DNA from: Bordetella parapertussis
Lineage (GTDB): Bacteria; Pseudomonadota; Gammaproteobacteria; Burkholderiales; Burkholderiaceae_C
NCBI GenBank assembly: GCA_945888535.1
Contig: CAMDAN010000005.1
Span: 1-50,206, forward strand
Reading direction: 5' to 3'
Length of the DNA: 50,206 bases
The translations under genes were made by a program, and so were the position numbers. Positions 16,161-25,561 of this stretch are shown here, in pieces; within the stretch, counting starts at the first letter, position 1; every line of letters begins with the position of its first letter. The notes below the pieces were generated by a model. The model was not told the DNA's origin and ran no database searches. It was given only the letters and a program-made list of their open reading frames with translations.

Positions 16161-18446
16161 ATGAAGTTTCGCTTTCCCATCATCATCATCGATGAAGATT
16201 TTCGCTCCGAGAACACCTCGGGTTTGGGTATCCGCGCTTTGGCTGATGCCATTGAATCGGAAGGGTTCGAGGTCTTGGGCGTGACGAGTTATGGCGACTT
16301 GAGTCAATTTGCGCAACAACAAAGCCGTGCGAGTGCGTTTATTTTGTCGATTGATGACGAAGAATTCACGCCTGGCCCTGACTTAGACCCTGCCGTTTTA
16401 AATTTGCGTCACTTCATTGCGGAGGTGCGCAGAAAAAACTTAGACGTTCCGATCTATGTTTACGGCGAAACCAAAACCTCGCGCCATATTCCCAACGACA
16501 TTTTGCGGGAGTTGCATGGGTTTATTCATATGTTTGAAGACACCCCTGAGTTTGTCGCACGCCACATTATTCGCGAAGCTAAGAGTTACCTCGAAGGCGT
16601 TCAGCCGCCGTTTTTCAAAGCGCTGTTGGACTACGCAGAGGACGGTTCTTACTCTTGGCATTGTCCAGGGCCTTCGGGTGGCGTTGCCTTTCTTAAAAGC
16701 CCAGTGGGGCAAATGTTTCACCAATTTTTTGGTGAAAATATGTTGCGGGCAGACGTCTGTAATGCGGTAGAAGAACTGGGGCAGTTACTTGACCATACCG
16801 GTCCGGTTGCGGCTTCCGAGCGCAATGCGGCTCGGATATTTAATGCGGACCACTGCTTTTTCGTAACCAACGGAACCAGTACCAGCAACAAAATGGTGTG
16901 GCACCACACGGTGGCTCCAAACGATGTGGTGGTGGTGGACCGCAATTGCCACAAGTCGATTCTTCACGCCATCATCATGACCGGGGCGATCCCCGTTTTC
17001 TTAAAGCCCACGCGCAACCACTTTGGCATCATCGGCCCGATTCCTAAAAGTGAGTTTGAACCCGCCACGATCAAAGCCAAAATCAAGTCCAACCCGCTGG
17101 TTAAAGAGCACTTGGCCGATGTGGATATCAACAAGATCAAGCCCCGCGTTTTGACGCTTACGCAGTCCACCTATGACGGCGTTTTGTACAACACCGAGAC
17201 GGTCAAAGGCTTGCTCGATGGCTATGTCGAAAACATCCATTTTGATGAAGCTTGGCTGCCTCACGCTGCATTCCACCCGTTTTACGGAACCTATCACTCG
17301 ATGGGTAAAAACCGTGCGCGTCCTAAAGAGGCCATGGTGTACGCAACGCAATCGATTCACAAACTGTTGGCTGGTATCAGCCAAGCGAGCCATGTGTTGG
17401 TTCAAGACTCGCAAACCGTCAAGCTAGATAAGCATTTGTTTAACGAAGCCTATTTGATGCACACCTCGACCAGCCCGCAGTACAGCATCATTGCCAGCTG
17501 TGACGTGGCGGCGGCCATGATGGAGCCTCCCGGCGGGACGGCTTTGGTAGAAGAAAGCATTGCCGAGGCTTTAGACTTTCGCCGTGCGATGCGCAAGGTC
17601 GATGAAGAATACGGAGATGACTGGTGGTTCAAGGTTTGGGGCCCCGACAAACTCGTGGACGAAGGCATTGGGCGGGCGGATGACTGGATCATCAAAGGCG
17701 AATCCGCAAAAGCCAAGGCGGGTGTCAATTGGCACGGCTTTGGAAAGATGGCGACGGGCTTTAACATGCTCGACCCGATTAAATCGACCATCGTTACGCC
17801 CGGCATGGACCTGAACGGTAAGTTTGCCAAAACCGGTATTCCCGCCAGCATCGTGACCAAGTTTTTAGCGGAACACGGCGTGGTGGTTGAAAAAACCGGG
17901 CTTTACAGCTTTTTCATTATGTTCACTATCGGCATTACCAAAGGCCGTTGGAACAGCATGTTGACTGCCCTGCAACAGTTCAAAGATGACTACGCAAAAA
18001 ATCAGCCGATGTGGCGCGTGCTCCCCGAGTTCTGCCAGAAATACCCCAAGTACGAAAAGATGGGCCTGGCGGACTTGTGCCAGCATGTGCATCAGCTTTA
18101 TGCCAAGTACGACATCGCGCGCTTAACGACGGACATGTATTTAAGCGACCTCACCCCCGCGATGAAGCCCAGTGATGCCTATGCCCACATTGCCCTTCGC
18201 AAAACGGAGCGCGTTGAAATTGATCACTTGGAAGGCCGAATCACGGTGGGGCTTGTCACGCCGTATCCACCGGGAATTCCTTTGTTGATTCCTGGCGAAG
18301 TTTTCAACAAGAAAATTGTGGATTACTTAAAGTTCGCTCGCGAATTTAACGCCCAGTGCCCCGGGTTTGAGACCGACATCCACGGCCTGGTGGAAGAAGA
18401 GGGCGCAGACGGCAAAAAGCATTATTTTGCGGACTGCGTTCGTTAA
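16161..18446 (+). CDS. Biodegradative arginine/lysine/ornithine decarboxylase
   Basis: The 761-residue product is a fold-type I PLP decarboxylase of the large inducible type, similar in length to AdiA, CadA and SpeC/SpeF. It has an N-terminal wing domain (FRFPIIIIDEDFRSENTSGLGIRALADAIES), the PLP core with FFVTNGTSTSNKMVWHHTV and HFDEAWLPHAAFHPFYGTYHSMG, the Schiff-base lysine at about K401 in YATQSIHKLLAG, and the C-terminal domain (TPYPPGIPLLIPGE). Such enzymes make polyamines or consume protons in acid resistance; which amino acid is used cannot be read safely, though AdiA-like arginine use is likely. The ATG at 16161 has GGAG 7 nt upstream; an in-frame TTG at 16137 is less likely. It converges on fabI. 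Confidence 0.88.
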   Translation: MKFRFPIIIIDEDFRSENTSGLGIRALADAIESEGFEVLGVTSYGDLSQFAQQQSRASAFILSIDDEEFTPGPDLDPAVLNLRHFIAEVRRKNLDVPIYVYGETKTSRHIPNDILRELHGFIHMFEDTPEFVARHIIREAKSYLEGVQPPFFKALLDYAEDGSYSWHCPGPSGGVAFLKSPVGQMFHQFFGENMLRADVCNAVEELGQLLDHTGPVAASERNAARIFNADHCFFVTNGTSTSNKMVWHHTVAPNDVVVVDRNCHKSILHAIIMTGAIPVFLKPTRNHFGIIGPIPKSEFEPATIKAKIKSNPLVKEHLADVDINKIKPRVLTLTQSTYDGVLYNTETVKGLLDGYVENIHFDEAWLPHAAFHPFYGTYHSMGKNRARPKEAMVYATQSIHKLLAGISQASHVLVQDSQTVKLDKHLFNEAYLMHTSTSPQYSIIASCDVAAAMMEPPGGTALVEESIAEALDFRRAMRKVDEEYGDDWWFKVWGPDKLVDEGIGRADDWIIKGESAKAKAGVNWHGFGKMATGFNMLDPIKSTIVTPGMDLNGKFAKTGIPASIVTKFLAEHGVVVEKTGLYSFFIMFTIGITKGRWNSMLTALQQFKDDYAKNQPMWRVLPEFCQKYPKYEKMGLADLCQHVHQLYAKYDIARLTTDMYLSDLTPAMKPSDAYAHIALRKTERVEIDHLEGRITVGLVTPYPPGIPLLIPGEVFNKKIVDYLKFAREFNAQCPGFETDIHGLVEEEGADGKKHYFADCVR

Positions 18447-18458
18447 GAAGAGAACGAT

Positions 18459-18485
18459 GGAGGGAACTAACGCGGTTAGCCCTCC
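18459..18485. repeat. Inverted repeat in the convergent gap before fabI stop
   Basis: GGAGGG-AA-CTAAC-GCG-GTTAG-CCCTCC can fold into an 11-bp stem with a 2-nt bulge. It spans the end of fabI (stop at 18476-18478) and lies 12 bp after the decarboxylase stop. There is no T-run on either strand, so it is at most a weak bidirectional end signal. Confidence 0.5.
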
Positions 18486-19261
18486 GCCATCACGCCCATA
18501 GTTTTGCTGAACCCGCCATCCACATAGGTAATTTCAGCCGTCACGCCCGCGGCGAGGTCGCTCATTAAAAACGCGGCGACGTTGCCGACATCTTCGGTTG
18601 TCACATTGCGCCGAATCGGTGAGGCATTCGCCACCACGCCCATCAGTCGACCAAAGTCTTTGATTCCGCTGGCTGCCAGGGTTTTGATGGGGCCTGCGCT
18701 GATGCCGTTGACCCGAATTCCTTTGGCTCCAACGGCCTCCGCTAAATAACGAACCGAGGACTCCAGCGAGGCTTTGGCCAAGCCCATGGTGTTGTAGTTT
18801 GGGATGATGCGCTCTGCGCCAAGGTAGGTGAGGGTGAGCAAGGCCGCCTTCGGGCTTAGAAACGGAAGGGCCGCTTTGGCCATGGCAGGAAAGCTGTAAG
18901 CGCTGATGTCGTGGGCAATTTTGAAACCCTCGCGGCTTAAGCCTTCTAAGAAATTCCCGGCAATGGCTTCGCGCGGAGCAAACCCAATGCTGTGGACAAA
19001 GCCATCAAATTGGGGCCAATGGGCGGACAAATCAGCAAAGAGTTTGTCAATTTGGGCATCGTCACCGACATCGCAATCAAAGATCAATGTGGAGTTAAAG
19101 TCTGCCGCAAATTCTGTAATGCGGTCTTTAAAGCGATCGCCCACGTAGCTAAAAGCCAGTTCGGCGCCTTGTTCATGGCATGCTTTGGCAATCCCATAGG
19201 CAATAGAGCGGTTAGACAACACGCCAGTGATTAACAATTTCTTACCTGCTAAAAAGCCCAT
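18476..19261 (-). CDS. fabI: Enoyl-ACP reductase (NADH) FabI
   Basis: FabI reduces trans-2-enoyl-ACP in the last step of each fatty acid elongation round. The 261-residue protein is a short-chain dehydrogenase-like enzyme with the nucleotide-binding start [19 protein letters not shown] and the FabI active site Y146 (LTYLGA), Y156 and K163 ([10 protein letters not shown]), in the same numbering as E. coli FabI. G93 and M159, residues contacted by triclosan in E. coli FabI, are present, so a sensitive type is expected (inference). It is divergent from yejA with a 45-bp gap. Confidence 0.95.
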   Translation of the reverse strand: MGFLAGKKLLITGVLSNRSIAYGIAKACHEQGAELAFSYVGDRFKDRITEFAADFNSTLIFDCDVGDDAQIDKLFADLSAHWPQFDGFVHSIGFAPREAIAGNFLEGLSREGFKIAHDISAYSFPAMAKAALPFLSPKAALLTLTYLGAERIIPNYNTMGLAKASLESSVRYLAEAVGAKGIRVNGISAGPIKTLAASGIKDFGRLMGVVANASPIRRNVTTEDVGNVAAFLMSDLAAGVTAEITYVDGGFSKTMGVMAEG

Positions 19262-19306
19262 TTCTTTTTCCTCAAAAAATACCTCGGTCTGAGGCAGAAT
19301 TGTCGC

Positions 19307-21103
19307 ATGCGTTTACTGGCTAGCCTCCTGCTGTTTCTACTGAGCCTTCCGGCTTGGGCCGCGCATGGCTATTCTTTGTGGGGCGATCTTCAATACCCGG
19401 TGGGGTTTGCTCATTTTTCCTATGTCAACCCTCAAGCCCCCAAGGGGGGAGAGTTGCGTTTAGTCAGCAACCAACGCACCTCCACCTTTGACAAGTACAA
19501 CCCCTTTACCGTCAAAGGCTCGGCTCCGGCGTATCTCAGTAGCCTGCTTTTTGATACCTTGCTTTCTGGGGCGCTTGATGAAACCGCTGCAGCCTATGGT
19601 TTGCTGGCGCAAGAGGTCCAGGTCTCCGCTGACGGGTTGTCTGCCACCTTCGTCATTCGAGAGGCGGCCCGATTTCACAATGGCGACCCGGTGTTGGCCT
19701 TGGACGTAAAGCATAGCTTTGACACCCTCAACAGCGCTATGGCAGCGCCGGGGTACCGAACCGCTTTGGAAGATGTTGCGGGGGCAGACGTGATCGGCTT
19801 ACGCACCATTCGGTTTCGCTTTAAACACCCCAACCGCGAGTTGCCGTTAACGGTGGGCGGATTACCTGTTTTTAGCCACCAATGGGGCAAGGTGGGTGGC
19901 GTTGCCAAACCGTTTGATCAAGTCGTAATGGATATTCCCATAGGCAGCGGTCCCTACAAAATTGGCCCCGTTAATTTTGGGAAAGACATCAGCTATGTAC
20001 GAGACCCAAAGTACTGGGCCAAAGACCTCCCGGTGCGCGTGGGGAGTGCCAATTTTGACCGTATCACCGTCAAAATTTACAAAGACAACACCGCGCGGCT
20101 TGAGGCTTTGAAAGCCGGCGAGTTTGATTTGATGCGGTTTTTTTCTGCGGGCGACTGGGCCCGTCGCGTGACGGGTAAAAAGTTTGATTCGGGTGAGTTG
20201 GTTAAAGCCGAATTAACCCACCGCTTGCCTACCGGTTTTCAAAGTTATGTGTTGAATACCCGCAGAGCGAAACTCCAAGATGTACGGGTTCGACAAGCTT
20301 TGGGCTTAGCGATTGACTTTGAGTGGATGAACCGCCAAATGTTTTACGGCGCTTACCAACGCGTGCAAGGCCTTTTTGGCAACACCCAATGCCAAGCGCA
20401 AGGCGAGCCCGATGCCAGTGAGAAATCACTCATGGAGCCATTGAAAGCCCATATTCCCAGCGCAGCGTGGGGGCCGATGGTGGCAGCACCGCGAACCGAT
20501 GGTGAAAACAGTTTGCGCAGCAACTTGCGACAAGCGCAGGCCTTGCTTAAAGAAGCGGGGTGGACGTACCGCGAGGGCGCTTTGCGCAACGTCAAAGGCG
20601 AGCCATTGGAGCTGGAGTACCTCGATAGTAATGAAGCTGGAGCGCGAGTGGTAACGCCGTGGGCGCGAAATTTAGAAAAAATTGGCGTGAAATTGGTTTT
20701 CCGCCCAGTGGATTTCGCCTTGTACCAACAACGCTTGCAAAAGTTTGAGTTTGATATCACCTCGATGGCTTACCAAGGTACCCATAACCCAGGCCAAGAG
20801 TTTGCTGATTTGTTTGGCAGCAAGGCCGCAGATACCGAAGACTCAGGCAACCATACCGGAATTAAAAACCCAGCGGTCGATGCCTTGATTGTCAAAATGA
20901 CAGGCGCAAAAACCAAATTGCAATTGATCAGTGCTTGCAAAGCCCTAGACCGGGTGATTGGCCACAGCTACCTTCTCTTGCCCCAGTGGTCTGCTGCGAG
21001 CCATCGATTGGCCTACAACGCTTGGAAATTGCAGCAGCCGCCCCGCATGCCGCCTTACGCACAAGGCGAAACCTGGGCGATAGACACTTGGTGGGCTCAA
21101 TAA
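19307..21103 (+). CDS. yejA: Peptide ABC transporter substrate-binding protein, YejA-like
   Basis: The 598-residue protein is a family 5 extracellular solute-binding protein with a Sec signal peptide (residues 1-18, ending PAWA). [36 protein letters not shown] and GPYKIG motifs are typical of YejA, the receptor of the YejABEF oligopeptide importer (which takes up microcin C in E. coli). No good Shine-Dalgarno sequence precedes the ATG; CAGAAT ends 6 bp before it. Its stop overlaps the yejB start by 1 nt (TAATG). It heads a four-gene operon. Confidence 0.9.
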   Translation: MRLLASLLLFLLSLPAWAAHGYSLWGDLQYPVGFAHFSYVNPQAPKGGELRLVSNQRTSTFDKYNPFTVKGSAPAYLSSLLFDTLLSGALDETAAAYGLLAQEVQVSADGLSATFVIREAARFHNGDPVLALDVKHSFDTLNSAMAAPGYRTALEDVAGADVIGLRTIRFRFKHPNRELPLTVGGLPVFSHQWGKVGGVAKPFDQVVMDIPIGSGPYKIGPVNFGKDISYVRDPKYWAKDLPVRVGSANFDRITVKIYKDNTARLEALKAGEFDLMRFFSAGDWARRVTGKKFDSGELVKAELTHRLPTGFQSYVLNTRRAKLQDVRVRQALGLAIDFEWMNRQMFYGAYQRVQGLFGNTQCQAQGEPDASEKSLMEPLKAHIPSAAWGPMVAAPRTDGENSLRSNLRQAQALLKEAGWTYREGALRNVKGEPLELEYLDSNEAGARVVTPWARNLEKIGVKLVFRPVDFALYQQRLQKFEFDITSMAYQGTHNPGQEFADLFGSKAADTEDSGNHTGIKNPAVDALIVKMTGAKTKLQLISACKALDRVIGHSYLLLPQWSAASHRLAYNAWKLQQPPRMPPYAQGETWAIDTWWAQ

Positions 21104-22134
21104 TGCTTTTGTATATTTTTAAACGCCTCGCGCTCATGGTGCCCACCTTGTTTGGCGTTTTGCTGCTGACCTTCGTGGTGATTCAGTTTGTTCCTGGCGG
21201 GCCGGTGGAGCAATATTTAGCTGAAGCCAAGTCGGGTGCGGGGGGCGGGAGTGCGGAGGGCGCAGGCCTAAGCTACCGTGGCGCTCAGGGAGTGGACCCC
21301 AAACGCATTGCCCAAGCCAAAGCCTTGTATGGTTTTGACAAGCCGGCGCCCGAACGATTTTGGCAAATGTTGGTGCAGTTTGCGCACTTTGATTTAGGCA
21401 AGAGTTTTTTCCAAAACCGCGATGTGTCTGAGCTGTTGTGGGAAAAATTACCCGTGTCGATGAGTTTAGGGCTCTGGACTTTTTTTATCAGCTATCTCAT
21501 CGCTGTTCCCTTGGGTGTAGCCAAAGCCGTTCGCGCCGGTTCGCGTTTTGACTTCGTTACCACGCTAATTATTTTGGTGGGGTACGCCATTCCGGGTTTT
21601 GTTTTAGGCGTGGCGCTTTTGGTTATTTTTGGCGGACAACTGCAGTGGTTTCCGCTGCGAGGATTGACGTCTGGGCAATGGGAGCAAATGGCTTGGGGCG
21701 CACGCATTGTGGATTACTTGTGGCATATCGCTTTGCCCGTGACTGCCATGGTGATGGGCAGCTTTGCGGTGACGGCCATGCTCACTAAAAATGCGTTTTT
21801 AGAAGAGATTCGAAAACAGTATGTGTTAACGGCCCGCGCCAAAGGCCTGTCTGAACGCACCGTTCTTTGGAAACACGTGATGCGCAACGCCTTGATACCG
21901 ATTATTACGGGCTTCCCAGCAGCTTTTGTGGGAGCTTTTTTTACAGGTTCCCTGTTGATTGAAACCCTTTTCTCTTTGGATGGTTTGGGGCTCTTGAGTT
22001 ACGAGAGCGTGATTCGGCGGGATTACCCGGTGGTCATGGGAACGCTATTTTTCTTCACTCTGATTGGATTGGCAACCAAATTGGTGTCTGATCTTTGCTA
22101 CGTCTGGGCCGATCCCCGTGTCAAATTCGATTAA
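21103..22134 (+). CDS. yejB: Peptide ABC transporter permease YejB
   Basis: The 343-residue inner-membrane permease starts [34 protein letters not shown], the typical first helix of DppB/OppB-type permeases, and has the EAA loop in LTARAKGLSERTVLWKHVMRNALIPI. The insertion after helix 1 (about residues 38-60, rich in Gly and Ala) is a feature of YejB proteins. The frame is open upstream to 20935, but the ATG at 21103 follows directly on the yejA stop. It couples to yejE downstream by a 17-bp overlap. Confidence 0.92.
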   Translation: MLLYIFKRLALMVPTLFGVLLLTFVVIQFVPGGPVEQYLAEAKSGAGGGSAEGAGLSYRGAQGVDPKRIAQAKALYGFDKPAPERFWQMLVQFAHFDLGKSFFQNRDVSELLWEKLPVSMSLGLWTFFISYLIAVPLGVAKAVRAGSRFDFVTTLIILVGYAIPGFVLGVALLVIFGGQLQWFPLRGLTSGQWEQMAWGARIVDYLWHIALPVTAMVMGSFAVTAMLTKNAFLEEIRKQYVLTARAKGLSERTVLWKHVMRNALIPIITGFPAAFVGAFFTGSLLIETLFSLDGLGLLSYESVIRRDYPVVMGTLFFFTLIGLATKLVSDLCYVWADPRVKFD

Positions 22135-23164
22135 CGCCCCCTCGTTAAGTCCAGGTCGCCGAGCGTGGTTACGCTTTAAGCGCAACCGCTTGGGGTTTTA
22201 TAGCCTGTGGGGCATGGTGTTTTTATTGTTGGTCAGCCTGGCTGCCGAACTGGTCTCTAACGATCGGCCTTTGGTCGTCAAGTACCAGGGTGAATTCTTG
22301 TTCCCGATGCTGCAAGACTACCCCGAGACCCGTTTCGGTGGTGACTTTGCTACCCCGACCGACTACCTCGATCCCTTTATCACCCAACGCTTGGCAGAGC
22401 CCGGGAATTGGGCGGTTTTCGCGCCTAACCGATACGGCCCTAAAACGCTCAATTACTTTGCCCAAGCGCCCAACCCCGCGCCGCCCAGTGCGGCCAATCT
22501 TTTGGGAACCGATGACCGGGGGCGAGATTTGTTGGCGCAGTTGATTTATGGATTTCGGGTGAGCGTTTTTTTTGCCTTGGCTCTGACATTGAGTGGGGTC
22601 GTGCTCGGCGTGGTGTTAGGCGCGATACAAGGCTTTTATGGGGGGCGAACTGATTTGTGGTTTCAACGGGCGATAGAGATTTGGAGCGCCATGCCGGAGC
22701 TGTATTTGCTGATCATTTTTAGCGCCATTTTTTCTCCCAGCATCACCTTGCTCTTGGTTTTATTGAGTTTATTTGGCTGGATGGGTTTGAGTGATTACGT
22801 TCGTGCTGAGTTTTTGCGCAATCGACAGATGGATTACGTACGGGCAGCCCGCGCGATGGGCTTAAGTAACGCCCATATTATTTGGCGGCATATTCTTCCC
22901 AACAGCTTAACGCCCGTGGTGACTTTTCTGCCTTTTCGGATGAGCGGGGCGATTTTGGCGCTGACGTCTTTGGATTTTTTAGGCTTGGGTGTGCCTCCCG
23001 GAACCCCGTCTTTGGGCGAACTTCTTTCTCAAGGCAAAAATAATATCGATGCGTGGTGGATCTCGCTGTCTACCTTTGCCGTGCTGGTGGTGACTTTGTT
23101 GCTTTTAACGCTGATGGGCGATGCCTTGCGCGATGCGCTCGATCCTAGAAAGCAGTCACTATGA
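22118..23164 (+). CDS. yejE: Peptide ABC transporter permease YejE
   Basis: The 348-residue permease is the DppC/OppC-type partner of YejB. It has the N-terminal segment RRAWLRFKRNRLGFYSLWGMVFLLLVSL, a large periplasmic loop, NLLGTDDRGRDLLAQLIYGFRVSVFFAL, the EAA loop ARAMGLSNAHIIWRHILPNS, and LDFLGLGVPPGTPSLGEL. The best start is GTG at 22118, which lies inside the last codons of yejB; a further upstream frame would overlap yejB more deeply. Its TGA overlaps the yejF ATG (ATGA). Confidence 0.9.
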   Translation: MSNSINAPSLSPGRRAWLRFKRNRLGFYSLWGMVFLLLVSLAAELVSNDRPLVVKYQGEFLFPMLQDYPETRFGGDFATPTDYLDPFITQRLAEPGNWAVFAPNRYGPKTLNYFAQAPNPAPPSAANLLGTDDRGRDLLAQLIYGFRVSVFFALALTLSGVVLGVVLGAIQGFYGGRTDLWFQRAIEIWSAMPELYLLIIFSAIFSPSITLLLVLLSLFGWMGLSDYVRAEFLRNRQMDYVRAARAMGLSNAHIIWRHILPNSLTPVVTFLPFRMSGAILALTSLDFLGLGVPPGTPSLGELLSQGKNNIDAWWISLSTFAVLVVTLLLLTLMGDALRDALDPRKQSL

Positions 23165-24753
23165 GCCTCTTAGACATTCAAGGTCTCACCCTTGCTTTTG
23201 ATGGCACAGAAGTAGTCAGCGGCTTGGACCTGCGGATGGAGCCCGGCCAACGTTGGGCCTTGGTGGGCGAGTCGGGATCTGGAAAAACAGTGACAGCTCT
23301 TAGCCTTTTGGGCTTGGCGCAAGATGCCCAGACGTTAGGCCACGCTTGGTTTGAAAGTTCTGAAGGCCGGGTCGATTTAGTCAACCTGCCGGCGCCTGCA
23401 TTACAAGCCCTGCGCGGGCGCGATATCGCCATGGTGTTTCAAGAGCCGATGACCGCGCTTAACCCTGTGTTTACGATAGGCGAGCAAATTACGGAAGTTT
23501 TACAAACCAAAATAGGCATGCCGTTAAAGCAAGCCCACGCTGCGGCGGTGCAGTTGCTGTCAGACACTGGAATCGACGAGCCCGAGCGACGCGCGAATTC
23601 TTATCCCCACCAGCTCTCCGGCGGACAGCGCCAACGCGCCATGATTGCCATGGCCTTGGCCTGCCGCCCCAAGCTCTTATTGGCCGATGAGCCGACGACG
23701 GCCTTGGACGTAACGGTGCGTAAGCAAATTTTGGATTTGCTGGGCGAGCTTCAAACGCGGTATGCGATGGCCGTGCTTTTGATTACCCATGATCTCAATT
23801 TGGTTCGGCAATTTGCCGACCATGTCGCCATCATGCAAACCGGCGTTTTGGTGGAGCAAGGCCCTGTTCAAACGATTTTCAATGCGCCAAAACATGCTTA
23901 CACCCAAAAATTACTTGCTAGCGCCCCTATGCGCTGCGTGGTGGGCACTAGTCTGTCGGCAAAGACCGCCATCGCCGTCGACAACCTAAAGGTCTCATAC
24001 CCAGTGGCGGGAAAAGGGTGGCGGTCGTGGTTTCGAAAAAATCTTTTTGTAGCGGTTGAAAAAGCCAGTTTTTCGCTTGGCGAGGGACAAACGCTGGGTA
24101 TTGTGGGGGAGTCTGGGTCCGGAAAGTCGTCTCTCTCTTTGGCCGTTTTGGGCTTAACGCCTTTTTCAGGAAAGGTGTCTATTTTTGGGCAATCTTTTGG
24201 CGTATCCCATCGGCAAGACCGCGCTTTGCGCAAAGAAATTCAAGTGGTTTTTCAAGATCCTTATGCGTCGCTTTCGCCGCGCATGACGGTGCAGGACATC
24301 GTTGGCGAGGGTTTGCGGCTGCACCAATCTCAGCTGAGCGAGCAGGAAATGCAAGCCAAGCTCATTTCCGTATTAGAAGAGGTGGGCTTGTCTGACAAGC
24401 AGTTTCCCGGCCTGTTACAGCGCTACCCGCACCAGTTTTCAGGCGGACAACGCCAGCGTTTGGCGATTGCGCGTGCTTTGGTGGTCGGGCCGCGGGTGCT
24501 TGTCTTGGATGAGCCGACCAGCGCCTTGGATATCAGCCTGGCGCAGCAAGTGTTGGCCTTGTTGGCCCAGTTGCAAAGGGATCGGGGCCTGAGCTATGTT
24601 TTGATTACCCACGATATTGCGGTGATCCGAGCGATGGCCCACCAGGTGATGGTTCTGAAAAATGGCACGGTGGTCGAAATGGGCGAACACGCCGAGATTC
24701 TTGACCATCCACAGCATCCTTATACCCAAACCTTGCTTGCCGCTTCGGTATAA
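23161..24753 (+). CDS. yejF: Peptide ABC transporter ATP-binding protein YejF (two fused ATPase domains)
   Basis: The 530-residue protein carries two complete ABC ATPase domains, so it replaces the DppD/DppF pair. Domain 1 has Walker A GESGSGKT (36-43), signature LSGGQRQR and Walker B LLLADEPTTALD; domain 2 has Walker A GESGSGKS (about 316-323), FSGGQRQR and VLVLDEPTSALD. This double layout is the normal YejF form. It is the last gene of yejABEF and is followed after 58 bp by a strong terminator. Confidence 0.94.
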   Translation: MSLLDIQGLTLAFDGTEVVSGLDLRMEPGQRWALVGESGSGKTVTALSLLGLAQDAQTLGHAWFESSEGRVDLVNLPAPALQALRGRDIAMVFQEPMTALNPVFTIGEQITEVLQTKIGMPLKQAHAAAVQLLSDTGIDEPERRANSYPHQLSGGQRQRAMIAMALACRPKLLLADEPTTALDVTVRKQILDLLGELQTRYAMAVLLITHDLNLVRQFADHVAIMQTGVLVEQGPVQTIFNAPKHAYTQKLLASAPMRCVVGTSLSAKTAIAVDNLKVSYPVAGKGWRSWFRKNLFVAVEKASFSLGEGQTLGIVGESGSGKSSLSLAVLGLTPFSGKVSIFGQSFGVSHRQDRALRKEIQVVFQDPYASLSPRMTVQDIVGEGLRLHQSQLSEQEMQAKLISVLEEVGLSDKQFPGLLQRYPHQFSGGQRQRLAIARALVVGPRVLVLDEPTSALDISLAQQVLALLAQLQRDRGLSYVLITHDIAVIRAMAHQVMVLKNGTVVEMGEHAEILDHPQHPYTQTLLAASV

Positions 24754-24811
24754 ATCCTTAGAAATCAAGGCTCTATTGCTGTTTTTGCAGTACAATCCAA
24801 GCTTCACGACC

Positions 24812-24843
24812 AAACGGGCGGGTATTTACCGCCCGTTTTTTTT
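24812..24843 (+). terminator. Strong rho-independent terminator between yejF and rimP
   Basis: AAACGGGCGG and CCGCCCGTTT form a 10-bp stem with loop GTATTTA, followed by a run of eight T (24836-24843). It ends the yej operon, but a TACAAT -10-like box at 24791-24796 lies upstream, so it may instead or also be a leader terminator of the rimP operon. Confidence 0.85.
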
Positions 24844-24911
24844 GGTCGATTGTTTTTCGATGTTGCGGAAAGTTTTTGCAGCATCTTTTGTTTAAAGCGG
24901 AACTTCGTAGC

Positions 24912-25529
24912 GTGGCATTGCAAGAAATCGTAGCGCAAATCGTCACCGGCCTGGGCTATGACTTGGTCGAGATTGAGCGTTCAGCGGGTGGTTTGCTTCG
25001 CATCACGATTGATTTGCCTTGGGTCAAGGCCGCCGAGGGGCAAGAGCAGATTGAGCAGTTTGTGAATGTGGAAGATTGTGAAAAAGTCACGCGCCAGTTG
25101 CAATTTGCTCTCGAAGTCGATGCGATTGAGTACCGCCGGTTGGAGGTGTCTTCACCGGGCATAGACCGCCCGCTTCGCCATGTGGCGGATTTTGAGCGGT
25201 TTGTCGGGCAGATGGTGGATGTGAATTTGAAGGCAGCTATTGGCGCTGCAGCGACAGGACAGGTCAGCGCGACCCGAAAGAAGTTTCGGGGAACGCTAGA
25301 GCGAACGGTGGATGCGCAGGGTGTGGTGGGTTGGCAAATCGTCTGGAGCGACGCGCCACCGGTCAAGCCAGGCCAACGGGTGAGCAAGAAGCGGGTATTG
25401 CCGCCCTTGCAAGCTTTGGGTTTTACGTTGGATGAATTGCGTGAAGCGCGGTTAGCACCGATTGTGAGTTTTAAGGGGCGACAAGGGTTGCCAGGTTTGG
25501 GTTCTCAGGATCCAGATTCCATTTCGTAG
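24912..25529 (+). CDS. rimP: Ribosome maturation factor RimP
   Basis: RimP assists 30S subunit assembly. From GTG 24912 the product has 205 residues: an N-terminal alpha/beta domain with TGLGYDLVEIERSAGGLLRITIDLP and VEDCEKVTRQLQFALEVD, then RLEVSSPGIDRPLRHVADFERFVG, and a C-terminal SH3-like domain. The inserted stretch around GQVSATRKKFRGTLERT and the end LGFTLDELREARLAPIVSFKGR match Comamonadaceae-type RimP. A TTG 36 nt further upstream is in frame; the GTG start fits the family. It is the first gene of the rimP-nusA-infB operon. Confidence 0.92.
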   Translation: MALQEIVAQIVTGLGYDLVEIERSAGGLLRITIDLPWVKAAEGQEQIEQFVNVEDCEKVTRQLQFALEVDAIEYRRLEVSSPGIDRPLRHVADFERFVGQMVDVNLKAAIGAAATGQVSATRKKFRGTLERTVDAQGVVGWQIVWSDAPPVKPGQRVSKKRVLPPLQALGFTLDELREARLAPIVSFKGRQGLPGLGSQDPDSIS

Positions 25530-25561
25530 TCATTGAATAGAGTGTTCAGGAGAGTCAAGGC

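Noticed and set aside
24868..24911. In-frame TTG extension of rimP (from 24876)
   Set aside because: The residues added (MQHLLFKAELRS) have no family support and the GTG at 24912 matches the usual RimP start.
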